Assembly (NCBI GenBank): GCA_003576705.1 | Contig: QOZS01000003.1 | Span: forward strand, 62,001 to 126,000 | Direction of reading: 5' to 3' | Origin: Desertibaculum subflavum | GTDB taxonomy: Bacteria; Pseudomonadota; Alphaproteobacteria; Ferrovibrionales; Ferrovibrionaceae | Length of the DNA stretch: 64,000 bases | Shown here: positions 44,600 through 53,894 of the stretch, piece by piece | Layout of the letters: the number at the start of each line of letters is the position of its first letter | How positions within the stretch are numbered: position 1 is the stretch's first letter | Position numbers and translations under genes: made by a program | The notes under the pieces: model-generated | Told to the model about the DNA's origin: nothing | The model's database searches: none | What the model saw: the letters and a program-made list of their open reading frames with translations, nothing else

Positions 44600-45763
44600 T
44601 CAGCCGGCGGGCTTGCCGAGCAGGCTGTCGGAGATGATGCGCTGCTGGATCTCGGAGGTGCCTTCGAAGATCTTGGTCAGCCGCGCATCGCGCCAGTGGC
44701 GCTCCATCGCATGCAGCTTGGTGTAGCCGGCGCCGCCGAGGATCTGCAGGCCTTCCGAGGTCACGCGCTCCGCCATCTCGGAGGCGAACAGCTTGACCAT
44801 CGCCGCCTCGCGGTCGCAGCGGCGCTTGCTGTCGATCTCGTCGCAGACGAAATACATCAGCTGTCGCGCCGCCTCGATCTCGGTCGCCATCTTCGCGATT
44901 TTGAACCGGATGGCCTGGAACTCGCCGATCGGCTGGTTGAACTGCACGCGCGTCTGGGCATAGGCCATGGCGTCTTCCAGCGCGCCGCGGGCGAGCCCGA
45001 TGGCACGGGCCGCCGTATGCGCTCGCGCCCGCTCCAGGCCCGCCGAGGTGTAATAGAAGCCGCGGCCTTCCTCGCCGACCAGGCAATCCGCCGGGATGCG
45101 GCAATCGTCGAAGGCGAGCTCCCAGGTCTTCCAGCCGAAATAGCCGATCTTCGGGATCGGCGCGCCCTTGCAGCCCTTGGGCAGCTCACCGCGCGGCTTC
45201 TGGATCATGAAGCTGGAAATGCCGAGATGGCGCCGCTTCGGATCCGGCGGATCGGAGGTGCGGGCCAGCAGCATGATGTAATCGGCGCCATCGGCGAAGG
45301 TGCACCAGTACTTGTTGCCGTTGATGACCCAGCTGTCGCCGTCGCGCCGCGCGCGGCAGGAGATGTTGGCGACGTCGGAGCCGGCATTCGGTTCCGAGAT
45401 CGAGCCGGCGCCGAGATATTCGCCGCGCGCCATCTTCGGCAGGTAGTGCCGGCGCTGTTCCTCGCTCATGCCGCGGCCGGCGGAGAGGCCGTTGCCGCGC
45501 GCGATGATCGAGGCGACGCTCATCCAGGCGCGCGACAGTTCCTCGGTGATCAGGCAGTACTCGAAGACGCCGAGGCCGAGGCCGCCATACTCCTCCGGGA
45601 TGACGATGCCGAAATAGCCCATCGCCGCCATCTTCGCGCGCAGCTCCATCGGGATCTCGCCCTGCACCGGGTCCAGCCGATTGGCCACCGGCAGCACCTC
45701 CTTCATGGCGAATTCCCGGGCCTGCGCCTGGATGAGGCGGCGCTCCTCGGTCATGTAGGTCAT
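44600..45763 (-). CDS. Acyl-CoA dehydrogenase
   Basis: 387 residues. Domain order helical-beta-helical is clear, with FAD/acyl-CoA segments GAGSISEPNAGSDVANISCRA, NGNKYWCTFADGADY, QFNQPIGEFQAIRFKIAKMA and the C-terminal IFEGTSEIQQRIIS carrying the catalytic Glu. First oxidation step of fatty or branched acyl-CoA degradation; electrons go to ETF. Stands alone next to the BLUF gene. Confidence 0.94.
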   Translation of the reverse strand: MTYMTEERRLIQAQAREFAMKEVLPVANRLDPVQGEIPMELRAKMAAMGYFGIVIPEEYGGLGLGVFEYCLITEELSRAWMSVASIIARGNGLSAGRGMSEEQRRHYLPKMARGEYLGAGSISEPNAGSDVANISCRARRDGDSWVINGNKYWCTFADGADYIMLLARTSDPPDPKRRHLGISSFMIQKPRGELPKGCKGAPIPKIGYFGWKTWELAFDDCRIPADCLVGEEGRGFYYTSAGLERARAHTAARAIGLARGALEDAMAYAQTRVQFNQPIGEFQAIRFKIAKMATEIEAARQLMYFVCDEIDSKRRCDREAAMVKLFASEMAERVTSEGLQILGGAGYTKLHAMERHWRDARLTKIFEGTSEIQQRIISDSLLGKPAG

Positions 45764-45873
45764 GGGCTTCCTCTCGCCGGCACCTTCGGGAGCGGCAGCT
45801 TAGCGGCGCGCCCGGTCAACCGGCACGCTCGCGTCAATTCATCATGCTTGTGAAGCGCCCGCGAAGTTCGGGG

Positions 45874-46632
45874 TCAGCTGCCGAGGGCGAGGTCGCGCAG
45901 GTTCTCGAGATCGGGGATCTGCACCCGGTCGATCGTCTCCAATGCGATCAGTTCCTGCTTGCGCAGCTTGGTGAAAGCGCGGCTTACCGTCTCGATGGTG
46001 AGGCCGAGATAGTCGGCGATCTCGCCGCGGGTCATCGGCAAAGGCAGCGGCGACGTCGCAAAGCCGCGCGCGGCGCGACGATCGGAGAGCGAAACCAGAA
46101 ACGAGGCGACACGCTCGATCGCCGTCTTGCGGCCAAGCAGCAGCATCTGGTCCTGTGCGGCGGCGAGCTCGTTCGAGGCCATGCCGAGCAGGCGATGCTC
46201 CATCTGCGGGTTCTCGGCGAGGAAGCGCTGGAAACGGCCGCGCGGAAATTTGCAGACATTGGTTTCGGTCAGCGTCTCGGCCGAATAGGCGTAGCTATCG
46301 CCTTGCGCCAGACCGAGAAAATCGCCCGGCAGAAGGAAACCGGTTATCTGCCGACGCCCATCGGACAGCGCCTTGCTGACACAGACCGAACCCTCGGTCA
46401 CGTTGAACACGTGGTCCGCGGCATCCCCTTCCTGGAACAGCAGCTTGCGCGGCGCATACTGAAGCCGCGTCGCCATGCCGAAGAACCGATGCTGGGCCTC
46501 GCCGTCCAGCGGCGCGCAAACGGAAAACGTGCGCGCGGCGCAGGCGGCGCACGGCGCCGGCAGGCCCGGCTCGCGCTTCAGGGCCTGGGGAAGCGGCACA
46601 GCGTGCACGCGGCGATCGGAGGAAGACGACAT
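45874..46632 (-). CDS. fnrL: FnrL-type Crp/Fnr family transcriptional regulator ([4Fe-4S] oxygen sensor)
   Basis: 252 residues. N-terminal cluster ligands Cys28, Cys31, Cys39 form C-x2-C-x7-C (CAACAARTFSVC), with the fourth ligand Cys127 in TETNVCKFP, as expected of an oxygen-labile FNR. A cNMP-like beta-barrel and dimerisation helix lead to an HTH with MTRGEIADYLGLTIETVSRA; the ETVSR recognition helix matches FNR and should read TTGAT/C half-sites. FNR-type palindromes are present just upstream of this gene and again at 47623 (listed separately), so autoregulation and control of neighbours are likely. Cytoplasmic switch to microaerobic gene expression. Confidence 0.92.
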   Translation of the reverse strand: MSSSSDRRVHAVPLPQALKREPGLPAPCAACAARTFSVCAPLDGEAQHRFFGMATRLQYAPRKLLFQEGDAADHVFNVTEGSVCVSKALSDGRRQITGFLLPGDFLGLAQGDSYAYSAETLTETNVCKFPRGRFQRFLAENPQMEHRLLGMASNELAAAQDQMLLLGRKTAIERVASFLVSLSDRRAARGFATSPLPLPMTRGEIADYLGLTIETVSRAFTKLRKQELIALETIDRVQIPDLENLRDLALGS

Positions 46633-46679
46633 GACGCGGCGACATCTAGTCCAATTGTGCAGTGCAGGGTACCACCCGT

Positions 46680-46693
46680 TTGACTTAAGTCAT
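46680..46693. promoter_or_regulatory. FNR/FixK-type box between fnrL and its divergent neighbour
   Basis: TTGACTTAAGTCAT fits TTGAY-N4-RTCAA with one mismatch in the last base. Its core TGACTTAAGTCA is a perfect 12-bp palindrome. Its centre is 54 bp ahead of the fnrL start and about 60 bp ahead of the divergent TTG start, so it can serve both promoters. FnrL is the most likely protein to bind it. Confidence 0.7.
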
Positions 46694-46745
46694 AGCTGCC
46701 AAGCTGCGGGGCGGCTCTGCTGTTTCGACATTGCGGAGCTGGCGG

Positions 46746-47603
46746 TTGCTTACCCTTCATCCCGTCTTTCTTGACCGTGACAGCCTTCGGCACGCTTGGC
46801 CGCTGGCCCGATTGGCCCGGCCGGACCTGACCCTGGATGGCTGGGTCACCTACGGGCGGCGGCATATCGGCCGCGGCGGAACGCCGCAGCGCGGCATCAT
46901 CGGGCTCTCATGCGAACGCGGTTATCTCTACGCGCTCGTGGTTTTCACCCGAGACCGTCAGGGCGTGCTCGTGTCCGAGCCGATTGCCCAGGCCGCGCTC
47001 GCGCATGCCAAGGAGCCGCTGGTCATGCTGGTCGACGCCCTGGTGGGATTGGCGCGCATGCTCGGGTGCAGAAAACTCCGGATCGAGACGAGGGAATGCC
47101 CTAATCTTGCCTCTCCTGCGCAACTTGCCGCGCTCGGCTTCATTGAGAAGGATGGCGGTTTCGAGCGCGCCCTGGTGCAGAACGGGTGCATGTCTGGTCA
47201 ATCTCGGACGGGGAACGACGCGATGAAGCTCAGCACCATCCGCCTCGAATTGGCGCGCAGCCACGACTTCCCGAACGGCAGCCGCGACCGCGGCTACGAG
47301 TTCGTGGCGCCGCTGATGCCGGACGGCCATATCGATGCCGATGCCTTCGGCAAGTCGAAGCCGCAATGCAAGGTGCGCCGCTTCTGGCCGGGCGAGGACG
47401 AGCGGATGGGCAGCCTGCACCGCACGCGGAATCATCGCTGGGTGTTCTCTTACGTGCCGGGGGAGGAGGACGACGAGTCCTTCTACCGGCTGGAGCAGCA
47501 CGTCTTCCGCCCGGGCGAATACGTCACCATCCACGAGCCGGATGGGCACGACTATACGTTCCGCGTTGCCTCGGTGCGCCCCGGCCCTGCGCCGGCAAGC
47601 TGA
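46746..47603 (+). CDS. Putative fusion: GNAT-like domain plus conserved uncharacterised domain
   Basis: 285 residues from TTG 46746, where GGAG at 46735-46738 gives a 7-base spacing; TTG 46731 is a longer option. Residues 1 to about 150 look GNAT-like but divergent (LVVFTRDRQGVLVSEPIAQ, LVDALVGLARMLGCRKLRIE, LAALGFIEKDGGFERALV). From the internal ATG at 47223 (MKLSTIRLELARSHDFPNGS) the remaining 126 residues form a domain I associate with stand-alone small proteins beside fnrL in alphaproteobacteria. The frame is open without interruption, so this is either a true fusion or two genes whose intervening stop was lost; GGGGA ahead of 47223 supports independent initiation as well. Expected to be FnrL-controlled from its box. 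Confidence 0.65.
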   Translation: MLTLHPVFLDRDSLRHAWPLARLARPDLTLDGWVTYGRRHIGRGGTPQRGIIGLSCERGYLYALVVFTRDRQGVLVSEPIAQAALAHAKEPLVMLVDALVGLARMLGCRKLRIETRECPNLASPAQLAALGFIEKDGGFERALVQNGCMSGQSRTGNDAMKLSTIRLELARSHDFPNGSRDRGYEFVAPLMPDGHIDADAFGKSKPQCKVRRFWPGEDERMGSLHRTRNHRWVFSYVPGEEDDESFYRLEQHVFRPGEYVTIHEPDGHDYTFRVASVRPGPAPAS

Positions 47604-47622
47604 TGCAAATAGTTCGCGGCAG

Positions 47623-47636
47623 TTGACCTAGGTCAG
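47623..47636. promoter_or_regulatory. FNR/FixK-type box upstream of universal stress protein gene
   Basis: TTGACCTAGGTCAG, with the perfect 12-bp palindrome TGACCTAGGTCA (47624-47635), is the same half-site as the box at 46680. It starts 74 bp before the USP start codon. This places the USP gene in the likely FnrL regulon (microaerobic induction). No other candidate regulator is encoded near. Confidence 0.7.
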
Positions 47637-47696
47637 CGCCGGCGCCTCAATCGCCGGCCATAAGAACGGGCAGGCGAGAATCCAGGAGGAGAGCCT

Positions 47697-48521
47697 ATGT
47701 CGATCAAGACCATACTCGTGCAAGGCGGCAGCGATGCGCGCGCCGAAGCGCGACTGAACGTGGCGCTGTCGCTGGCGGCCAAGTTCGATGCCCACGTGAC
47801 CTCGCTCTACGTCATCCCCACCCCGATCATACCGACCGGCTATGTCGATTTCATCCCGGCCGGGGTCATCGAGCAGGAGATGGCGCGCCTGAAGGATCGA
47901 GCGGCTCAAGCCAAGGTGGCGGCGCTCAAGGTCGCCGACAAAGCCGGCCGCAATCTCGAATGGCGCGAGGCCGACGGCCCGGAGATCTCCAACCTGATCG
48001 AACAGGGCCATTATTGCGACCTGATCGTCGTCGATCAGAAAGACCCGATGGATGAAGGCCTGCCCGGCACCATGGTGCTGGCCGCCCATGTCGCCCTCAG
48101 CGCCGGACGCCCGGTCTTCTGCGTGCCCTATGTCGGCAACTACCCGACCATCGGCAAGCGGGTGATGATCGCCTGGAACGGCACCCGCGAGGCGACCCGC
48201 GCCGCACACGACGCCATGCCCTTCCTGAAGAAGGCGGAGCAGGTGATCGTGTTCAGCGTCAACCCCGACAGCGGCTCGCACCATCCCGGCGCCGACATGG
48301 CGACGCATCTCGCCCGCCACGGCGTCAAGGTCGAGGCCAAGCACACCGTCGCCAGGGATATCGGCGTCGGCGACGCACTGCTCGGCGCGGTATCCGATTT
48401 CGGCATCGACCTGATGGTGATGGGCGCCTATGGCCATAGCCGCCTGCGCGAGCTCGCTTTCGGCGGCGCCACGCGGTCGATCCTGGAGACCATGACCGTC
48501 CCGGTCATCCTGTCGCACTAA
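47697..48521 (+). CDS. Tandem universal stress protein (two UspA domains)
   Basis: 274 residues with two UspA-like domains (about 1-145 and 155-274). The C-terminal one carries the ATP-binding pattern MGAYGHSRLRELAFGGATRSILE (split around G-x2-G-x9-G). The N-terminal half lacks a clear copy of that motif. Ribosome site AGGAGGAG ahead of ATG 47697. An FNR-type box lies upstream, so it is probably induced at low oxygen, as are USP genes in other alphaproteobacteria. Cytoplasmic stress factor of unclear biochemical action. Confidence 0.9.
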   Translation: MSIKTILVQGGSDARAEARLNVALSLAAKFDAHVTSLYVIPTPIIPTGYVDFIPAGVIEQEMARLKDRAAQAKVAALKVADKAGRNLEWREADGPEISNLIEQGHYCDLIVVDQKDPMDEGLPGTMVLAAHVALSAGRPVFCVPYVGNYPTIGKRVMIAWNGTREATRAAHDAMPFLKKAEQVIVFSVNPDSGSHHPGADMATHLARHGVKVEAKHTVARDIGVGDALLGAVSDFGIDLMVMGAYGHSRLRELAFGGATRSILETMTVPVILSH

Positions 48522-48525
48522 AAGT

Positions 48526-48540
48526 AGCGGCAACGCCGCT
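48526..48540. terminator. Short hairpin between usp and SMP-30 genes
   Basis: AGCGGC (48526-48531), three-base loop AAC, GCCGCT (48535-48540). It sits 4 bp after the USP stop and just before the end of the convergent SMP-30 gene. There is no U-tract, so confidence is low, but position suits a bidirectional stop. Confidence 0.4.
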
Positions 48541-48543
48541 CCG

Positions 48544-49473
48544 TCACCGGTTCAGGTGGTGGAGCGGCAGGCCGGCTCTCGGCCACTCGAAGCTGACCAG
48601 CTTCCCGGTCATCGACAGCGTGGCATAGGCGGTGCGGAGGCCGGGCCCGCCGAAGCAGATATTGGTGACCAGGGGGTCGGGCAGCGCGTAATGCTCGATC
48701 ACCTTGCCATCGGGCGAGACCGCCGTGATGCCGCCATTGCCGATGGTGGCGGCGCAGACATAGCCCTCCGCATCGACCGCCAGGCTGTCGAGCAGCTGGT
48801 AGCCCGGCAGGCCGGCCAGCAGATGGCCGCGTTCATGGCCGAACCCGCCGCGCAGGCGCTCCACCTCGCCCTCGCCCTTGATATCCCAGCCCCAGAAGCG
48901 GCCGGGACCGGTTTCGACGATGTAGACGCGGCCGCCATCCGGCGACAGGCCGACCCCGTTCGGCCCGTCCAGCGCCGACACGACCTCCTTGATCATCGAG
49001 CCGTCGGCGCGCGCGTAGAACAGGCCGCCGCGGTCGCGCGAGCGGCGATAGGTCTTGCCGTGATCGGTGAACCAGAAGCCGCCCTTGCCGTCGAAGACCA
49101 GGTCGTTAGGGCCCTTGAGCGGCACGCCGTCGCATTCGCGGTACAGCACCTCGACCTTGCCGCTGGCGAGATCGACCACCTCGATGCGGCCGCCGGAATA
49201 GCCCTTGTCGGCCAGGCCCGGAAAGGTACGCCCGTCCTTCTCGTACCACTCGTTGCCGCCGTTGTTGCAGACATAGAGCTTGCCGCCCGGTCCGATCGCC
49301 GCGCCGTTCGGGCCGCCGCCCGGCTCGGCGACCGTCACGCGGCGACCGTCCGGCAGGATGCGCGAGATCCGGCCGGCGGCGATCTCGACCAGGATGACGG
49401 AACCGTCCGGCATCGCCACCGGCCCTTCCGGAAAGCGAAGGCCCGAGGCGATTTCACGAATTTTTGGTGTCAC
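48544..49473 (-). CDS. SMP-30/gluconolactonase/LRE family protein
   Basis: 309 residues, six-bladed propeller. Metal ligands are the Glu in [16 protein letters not shown], the Asn in [14 protein letters not shown] and the Asp in [13 protein letters not shown]. Likely a lactonase acting on a sugar lactone. No signal peptide. It is divergent from uvrB; the 47-bp gap between them must hold both promoters. Confidence 0.9.
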   Translation of the reverse strand: MTPKIREIASGLRFPEGPVAMPDGSVILVEIAAGRISRILPDGRRVTVAEPGGGPNGAAIGPGGKLYVCNNGGNEWYEKDGRTFPGLADKGYSGGRIEVVDLASGKVEVLYRECDGVPLKGPNDLVFDGKGGFWFTDHGKTYRRSRDRGGLFYARADGSMIKEVVSALDGPNGVGLSPDGGRVYIVETGPGRFWGWDIKGEGEVERLRGGFGHERGHLLAGLPGYQLLDSLAVDAEGYVCAATIGNGGITAVSPDGKVIEHYALPDPLVTNICFGGPGLRTAYATLSMTGKLVSFEWPRAGLPLHHLNR

Positions 49474-49520
49474 CGTTTCCTCCCGTGAGCGTCGGCTTGC
49501 CGCTCGGTTATACTCATCGG

Positions 49521-51716
49521 ATGCTCAAACCTGTACCGCTCCCCGTATTCCCCGCGGCCGATACCGGTGGCCCGCTGCTGCTGCCGAGCCGCGCCCCGCG
49601 GCCGGAAAAGAGCGAAGGCGGCGTTCCCTTCAAGCTGGTCTCCGAGTTCGAGCCGCGCGGCGACCAGCCGCAGGCGATCGTGGAGCTGGCCGGAGGCGTC
49701 AACCGTGGCGAGCGCGACCAGGTGCTGCTCGGCGTCACCGGCTCGGGCAAGACCTTCACCATGGCGCATGTGATCCAGCGGGAGCAGCGGCCGACCCTGA
49801 TCATGGCGCCGAACAAGACGCTCGCCGCGCAGCTCTATGGCGAGATGAAGAGCTTCTTCCCGGAGAACGCGGTCGAGTATTTCGTCTCCTATTACGACTA
49901 TTACCAGCCCGAGGCCTATGTGCCGCGGACCGACACCTATATCGAGAAGGACGCCTCGATCAACGAGCAGATCGACCGCATGCGCCATGCCGCGACGCGG
50001 GCGCTGCTGGAGCGCGACGACGTCATCATCGTCGCCTCGGTTTCCTGCATCTACGGCATCGGCTCGGTCGAGACCTATTCGGAGATGACACTGTCGCTGC
50101 AGGCGGGGCAGAAGATCGAGCGCAACGACCTGTTGCGCCGGCTGGTCGAGCTGCATTACCGCCGCAACGAAGCGTCCTTCACCCGCGGCGCCTTCCGCGC
50201 CAAGGGCGACGCCGTCGAGATCTTCCCGGCGCATATGGAGGACCGCGCCTGGCGGCTCTCGCTGTTCGGCGACGAAGTGGAGCAGATCGTCGAGTTCGAC
50301 CCGCTGACGGGTGCGCGCACCGCGTCGCTGAAGCAGATCAAGCTCTACGCCAACAGCCACTACGTGACGCCGAAACCGACGCTGAACCAGGCGATGGAGC
50401 AGATCAAGATCGACCTCAAGATCCGCCTGCAGGAGCTCGGCGGCGCCGGCAAGCTGCTCGAGGCGCAGCGGCTGGAGCAGCGCACCAATTTCGACCTGGA
50501 GATGATGGCGGCGACCGGCTCCTGCGCCGGCATCGAGAACTATTCCCGCTATCTCACCGGGCGCCGGCCGGGCGAGCCGCCGCCGACCCTGTTCGAATAC
50601 CTGCCCGAGAACGCCATGCTGATGGTGGACGAGAGCCACGTCACCGTACCGCAGATCGGCGGCATGTTCCGCGGCGACTACCGGCGCAAGGCGACCTTGG
50701 CCGAATACGGCTTCCGCCTCCCCTCCGCGGTCGACAACCGGCCACTGAAATTCGAGGAATGGGACGCCATGCGGCCGCAATCGGTCTATGTCTCGGCCAC
50801 GCCCGGCTCGTGGGAAATGGAACGCACCGGCGGCGTATTCACCGAGCAGGTGATCCGTCCGACCGGCCTGATCGATCCCACCTGCATCATCCGCCCGGTG
50901 GAGCATCAGGTCGACGACCTGCTCGGCGAATGCAAGGCGGTGGCGCAGCAGGGCTATCGCGTGCTGGTCACCACCCTGACCAAGCGCATGGCCGAGGATC
51001 TGACGGAATATCTCGGCGAGCACGGCGTCCGCGTGCGCTATCTGCATTCCGACATCGACACCCTTGAGCGGATCGAGATCATCCGCGATCTGCGCCTCGG
51101 CGCGTTCGACGTGCTGATCGGCATCAACCTGCTGCGCGAGGGCCTGGACATCCCGGAATGCGCGCTGGTCGCCATCCTGGACGCCGACAAGGAGGGCTTC
51201 CTGCGCTCCGAGACCTCGCTGGTCCAGACCATCGGCCGCGCCGCGCGCAACGTGGAGGGCCGCGTCATCCTCTATGCCGACAAGATGACCGACAGCCTGA
51301 CCCGCGCCCTGAAGGAGACCGATCGCCGGCGCGACAAGCAGCGCGCCTATAACGAGGCGCATGGCATCACGCCGGAAAGCATCAAGAAGCAGATCTCCGA
51401 CGTGCTCGAAAGCGTCTACGAGGCGGATCACTTCACCGTCGGCACAGGCGACGACGATGTCGCGCATCTGGTCGGCCACAATCTGAAGACGCATCTCGCC
51501 AGCCTGGAGAAGCGCATGCGCGAGGCCGCCGCCAATCTCGAATTCGAGGAGGCGGCGCGCCTGCGCGACGAGCTGCGCCGCCTCGAACAGGCCGATCTGG
51601 AAATCGGCCTGCCGCAGAAATTCGGCGAGGGTGGCCAGGCCGCCTACCAGGCGAAGCCGCGCTCCACTGGCGGGCGCGCCGGCAGCCGCCAGTTCAAGAA
51701 GCGGCGCGGGCCGTGA
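49521..51716 (+). CDS. uvrB: Excinuclease ABC subunit B
   Basis: 731 residues. Walker A GVTGSGKT at residues 71-78, the beta-hairpin [19 protein letters not shown] used for damage verification, DEAD-like [10 protein letters not shown], helicase motif [11 protein letters not shown] and the C-terminal UVR domain ([15 protein letters not shown]) that binds UvrC. Start ATG 49521 gives a roughly 50-residue extension before the conserved [15 protein letters not shown], which is longer than E. coli but common in alphaproteobacteria. Acts in nucleotide excision repair with UvrA and UvrC. I do not see an alphaproteobacterial SOS box upstream. Confidence 0.97.
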   Translation: MLKPVPLPVFPAADTGGPLLLPSRAPRPEKSEGGVPFKLVSEFEPRGDQPQAIVELAGGVNRGERDQVLLGVTGSGKTFTMAHVIQREQRPTLIMAPNKTLAAQLYGEMKSFFPENAVEYFVSYYDYYQPEAYVPRTDTYIEKDASINEQIDRMRHAATRALLERDDVIIVASVSCIYGIGSVETYSEMTLSLQAGQKIERNDLLRRLVELHYRRNEASFTRGAFRAKGDAVEIFPAHMEDRAWRLSLFGDEVEQIVEFDPLTGARTASLKQIKLYANSHYVTPKPTLNQAMEQIKIDLKIRLQELGGAGKLLEAQRLEQRTNFDLEMMAATGSCAGIENYSRYLTGRRPGEPPPTLFEYLPENAMLMVDESHVTVPQIGGMFRGDYRRKATLAEYGFRLPSAVDNRPLKFEEWDAMRPQSVYVSATPGSWEMERTGGVFTEQVIRPTGLIDPTCIIRPVEHQVDDLLGECKAVAQQGYRVLVTTLTKRMAEDLTEYLGEHGVRVRYLHSDIDTLERIEIIRDLRLGAFDVLIGINLLREGLDIPECALVAILDADKEGFLRSETSLVQTIGRAARNVEGRVILYADKMTDSLTRALKETDRRRDKQRAYNEAHGITPESIKKQISDVLESVYEADHFTVGTGDDDVAHLVGHNLKTHLASLEKRMREAAANLEFEEAARLRDELRRLEQADLEIGLPQKFGEGGQAAYQAKPRSTGGRAGSRQFKKRRGP

Positions 51717-51744
51717 GCGCATTGACCCGGGCCGGAATCCGGCC

Positions 51745-53427
51745 GTGATCGAAAACCCCGAACGTGTCCTCGCCGCCGCGGAGCAGCTCTATCGCCTGGG
51801 CGAGACGCGCCAGGCCGAGGGCATGATCCGCGACCTGATCTGGGCGCTGCCCGATCATGCCGAGGCGCATCACCGCTATGCCCGCCTGCTGCGCGAGGAG
51901 CAGCGCTTCGGCGAGGCCGAGCGCGCCTATCGCGTGGCGATCGACTGCGACCCGAAGGGTGTGGCGGCCGCGATCGATCTGATCGACCTGATGCGCGCTT
52001 CCGGCCGGCACGAGGAGGCCTTCGCCCTCGCCGCCAAGCTGGAGCCCGGGGAGATCACCGCCGAGGCGGCACTGGCGCTGCAGGAGCTGTGGTCCGATGC
52101 CGCCGACTTCCTGAAGGCGGACGAGGCCGGCGATCCGCTAGACCTCGCCGAGCAGCTGCCGGAGGGCCAGCGCGGCCGCGCCTTCGTGCTGCCGAGCCTG
52201 CTCGCCGCCGCCGACACGCCGGAGCGGCTGAAGCGACTCAATGCCTGCATCCGCGACTGGGCCCGCGCCCGCTCGATCGACGCCTCGATCCTGCCGGTGA
52301 CGCGGGCCGCGTCCCCACCAAGCGACAAGATCCGACTCTGCTTCGCCGGCACGGCGGGGCCGCCGAACGGTGCCGCCCGCGCGGCCCGCGTCGCGCGTCA
52401 CCTGGATCGCGGCCGGTTCCGGGTGGAGCTCTTCGTCCATGGCGCGGCCGATCGGGACGCCCGCGAGCAATTCGACGAGCTGCACGACGCTTTCGACAAG
52501 GTCACGGTGACGCCGGAGACCTCCGCGCGTGCCATCGCCGAGGCGCTCGCCGCGCGCGGTTTCGACGCGGTGATCGATCTCGACGGGCATGGCCGCGTCG
52601 GCGCGCGCATCTCGGCGCTCGCCTACAAGCCGGCGCTGGTACAGCTCGTCTGGCCGGAGCGGCCGGTGCCTGCCGGCCTCTCCGCCGTCAACGCGACTCT
52701 GGCCGATCCTGTGCTGGCCGCGGTGCCCAAGGGCGGCGGCATCGAAAAGCTGCTGCCGCTCGACGGCGCCTGGCTGCCGCTCGAAGCCTTGCCGGAGATC
52801 GAGATCGAACCGGAAGTCGCTTCGGTCCGCGCCAGCTTCCCGGTTTTCGCCACGCTGGCCGAGCCCGACTGGCTAAGGCCGATCGTGATCGAGACCTGGG
52901 CGGCGATCCTGCAGGAACTGCCGCCGGCGCGGCTGATCTTCTTCGGTCCGGCCTATTCGGTATCGACGGTGCGGAAGAACCTGATCGCCGCCTTCGAGGC
53001 CTGCGGCATCGACCAGCGCATCGACTTCGCCCATGCCGAGGCATCGGGCCTGCCGCCGCCAGCGCTGTGGAACGTGGTCGATCTTTGCCTCGATCCCTTC
53101 CCGCTCAGTCTGGGCGAGCGTCTGGCCGAGCCACTGCATATGGGTGTGCCGGCGGTGAGCTGGGCCGGCATCGCGCCCTGGCAGCGCACCGGCGCCAGCC
53201 TGCTCACCGGCGCCGGCCTGGCGGATCTCTGCGTCGGCAGCCGCGACGCCTATGTGGACAAGGCGGTGGAGCTGGTCTGGGACGTGGCGCGGCGCCGCGA
53301 CCTGCGCCGCGAACTCCGCACCCGCTTCGCCGCGGCGCCGCATTTCGATACGGCGCGGATCGCGGCGAGCCTCGCCGGCCATGTCGAAGCGCTTATTGCG
53401 GCAGGTTCCGCCGCACCCACTCGGTGA
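51745..53427 (+). CDS. TPR protein with OGT/SPY-like glycosyltransferase domain
   Basis: 560 residues from GTG 51745. Residues 1 to about 120 are TPR-like helices (AAEQLYRLGETRQAEGMIRD, YARLLREEQRFGEAERAYRV). Residues about 190-555 resemble the GT41/O-GlcNAc-transferase-like catalytic half: KIRLCFAGTAGPPNGAARAA, VIDLDGHGRVGARI, YKPALVQLVWPERPVP, VVDLCLDPFPLSLGERLAEP and HMGVPAVSWAG. These proteins transfer GlcNAc or glucose to protein Ser/Thr or Asn. The usual SxHxxG-type signature is weak, so activity needs proof. Its 3' end overlaps convergent trxC by 35 bp. Confidence 0.78.
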   Translation: MIENPERVLAAAEQLYRLGETRQAEGMIRDLIWALPDHAEAHHRYARLLREEQRFGEAERAYRVAIDCDPKGVAAAIDLIDLMRASGRHEEAFALAAKLEPGEITAEAALALQELWSDAADFLKADEAGDPLDLAEQLPEGQRGRAFVLPSLLAAADTPERLKRLNACIRDWARARSIDASILPVTRAASPPSDKIRLCFAGTAGPPNGAARAARVARHLDRGRFRVELFVHGAADRDAREQFDELHDAFDKVTVTPETSARAIAEALAARGFDAVIDLDGHGRVGARISALAYKPALVQLVWPERPVPAGLSAVNATLADPVLAAVPKGGGIEKLLPLDGAWLPLEALPEIEIEPEVASVRASFPVFATLAEPDWLRPIVIETWAAILQELPPARLIFFGPAYSVSTVRKNLIAAFEACGIDQRIDFAHAEASGLPPPALWNVVDLCLDPFPLSLGERLAEPLHMGVPAVSWAGIAPWQRTGASLLTGAGLADLCVGSRDAYVDKAVELVWDVARRRDLRRELRTRFAAAPHFDTARIAASLAGHVEALIAAGSAAPTR

Positions 53428-53830
53428 TGGCGCCGGCCGGCATGGCGCCGGCCTGGCGGGCGATCTCGCGACCGCCGGCGAAGATCGCCAGGGTCGGAAT
53501 GCTGCGGATGTTGAGTGCCGCGGCGATGTCGGGATTTGCCTCGGTGTTCAGCTTGGCGAAGCGCGCCGTGGGTCCGAAGGCCTGGGCGGCGCCTTCATAA
53601 TGCGGCGCCATGCTGCGGCACGGTCCGCACCAGGGCGCCCAGAAATCCACCACCACCGGCAGGTCGCTCTTCTCCACCTGGCGGCGGAAGGCGGCCGCGT
53701 CGAGCTCGATCGGATGATCGTCGCGCAGCAGCGCCCTGCACTTCCCGCACCGGCCGCTGCCGAGCTTGCCCCGCGGCACGCGGTTGACAGCCTGACAATG
53801 CGTGCAAACGAGGTGCAGGGTATCGTTCAT
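53393..53830 (-). CDS. trxC: Thioredoxin TrxC (thioredoxin 2)
   Basis: 145 residues. An N-terminal zinc finger has two CxxC pairs (Cys9/Cys12 and Cys28/Cys31). The thioredoxin domain then shows the redox motif WCGPC at residues 67-71 (DFWAPWCGPCRSMAPHYE) and the cis-Pro in IRSIPTLAIF. This is the standard TrxC arrangement. Cytoplasmic disulfide reductase, often oxidative-stress induced. Confidence 0.95.
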   Translation of the reverse strand: MNDTLHLVCTHCQAVNRVPRGKLGSGRCGKCRALLRDDHPIELDAAAFRRQVEKSDLPVVVDFWAPWCGPCRSMAPHYEGAAQAFGPTARFAKLNTEANPDIAAALNIRSIPTLAIFAGGREIARQAGAMPAGAITEWVRRNLPQ

Positions 53831-53894
53831 CGAGCTGAATCCGGCGGCAACGGGTTCCTCTTATGTCGGAACCGGCAACCGCCGGTTCAAGCCC

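Noticed and set aside
49470..51722. 750-codon minus-strand frame opposite uvrB
   Set aside because: It is an exact shadow of uvrB; composition is Asp/Leu/Gln/Arg repeats typical of antisense reading.
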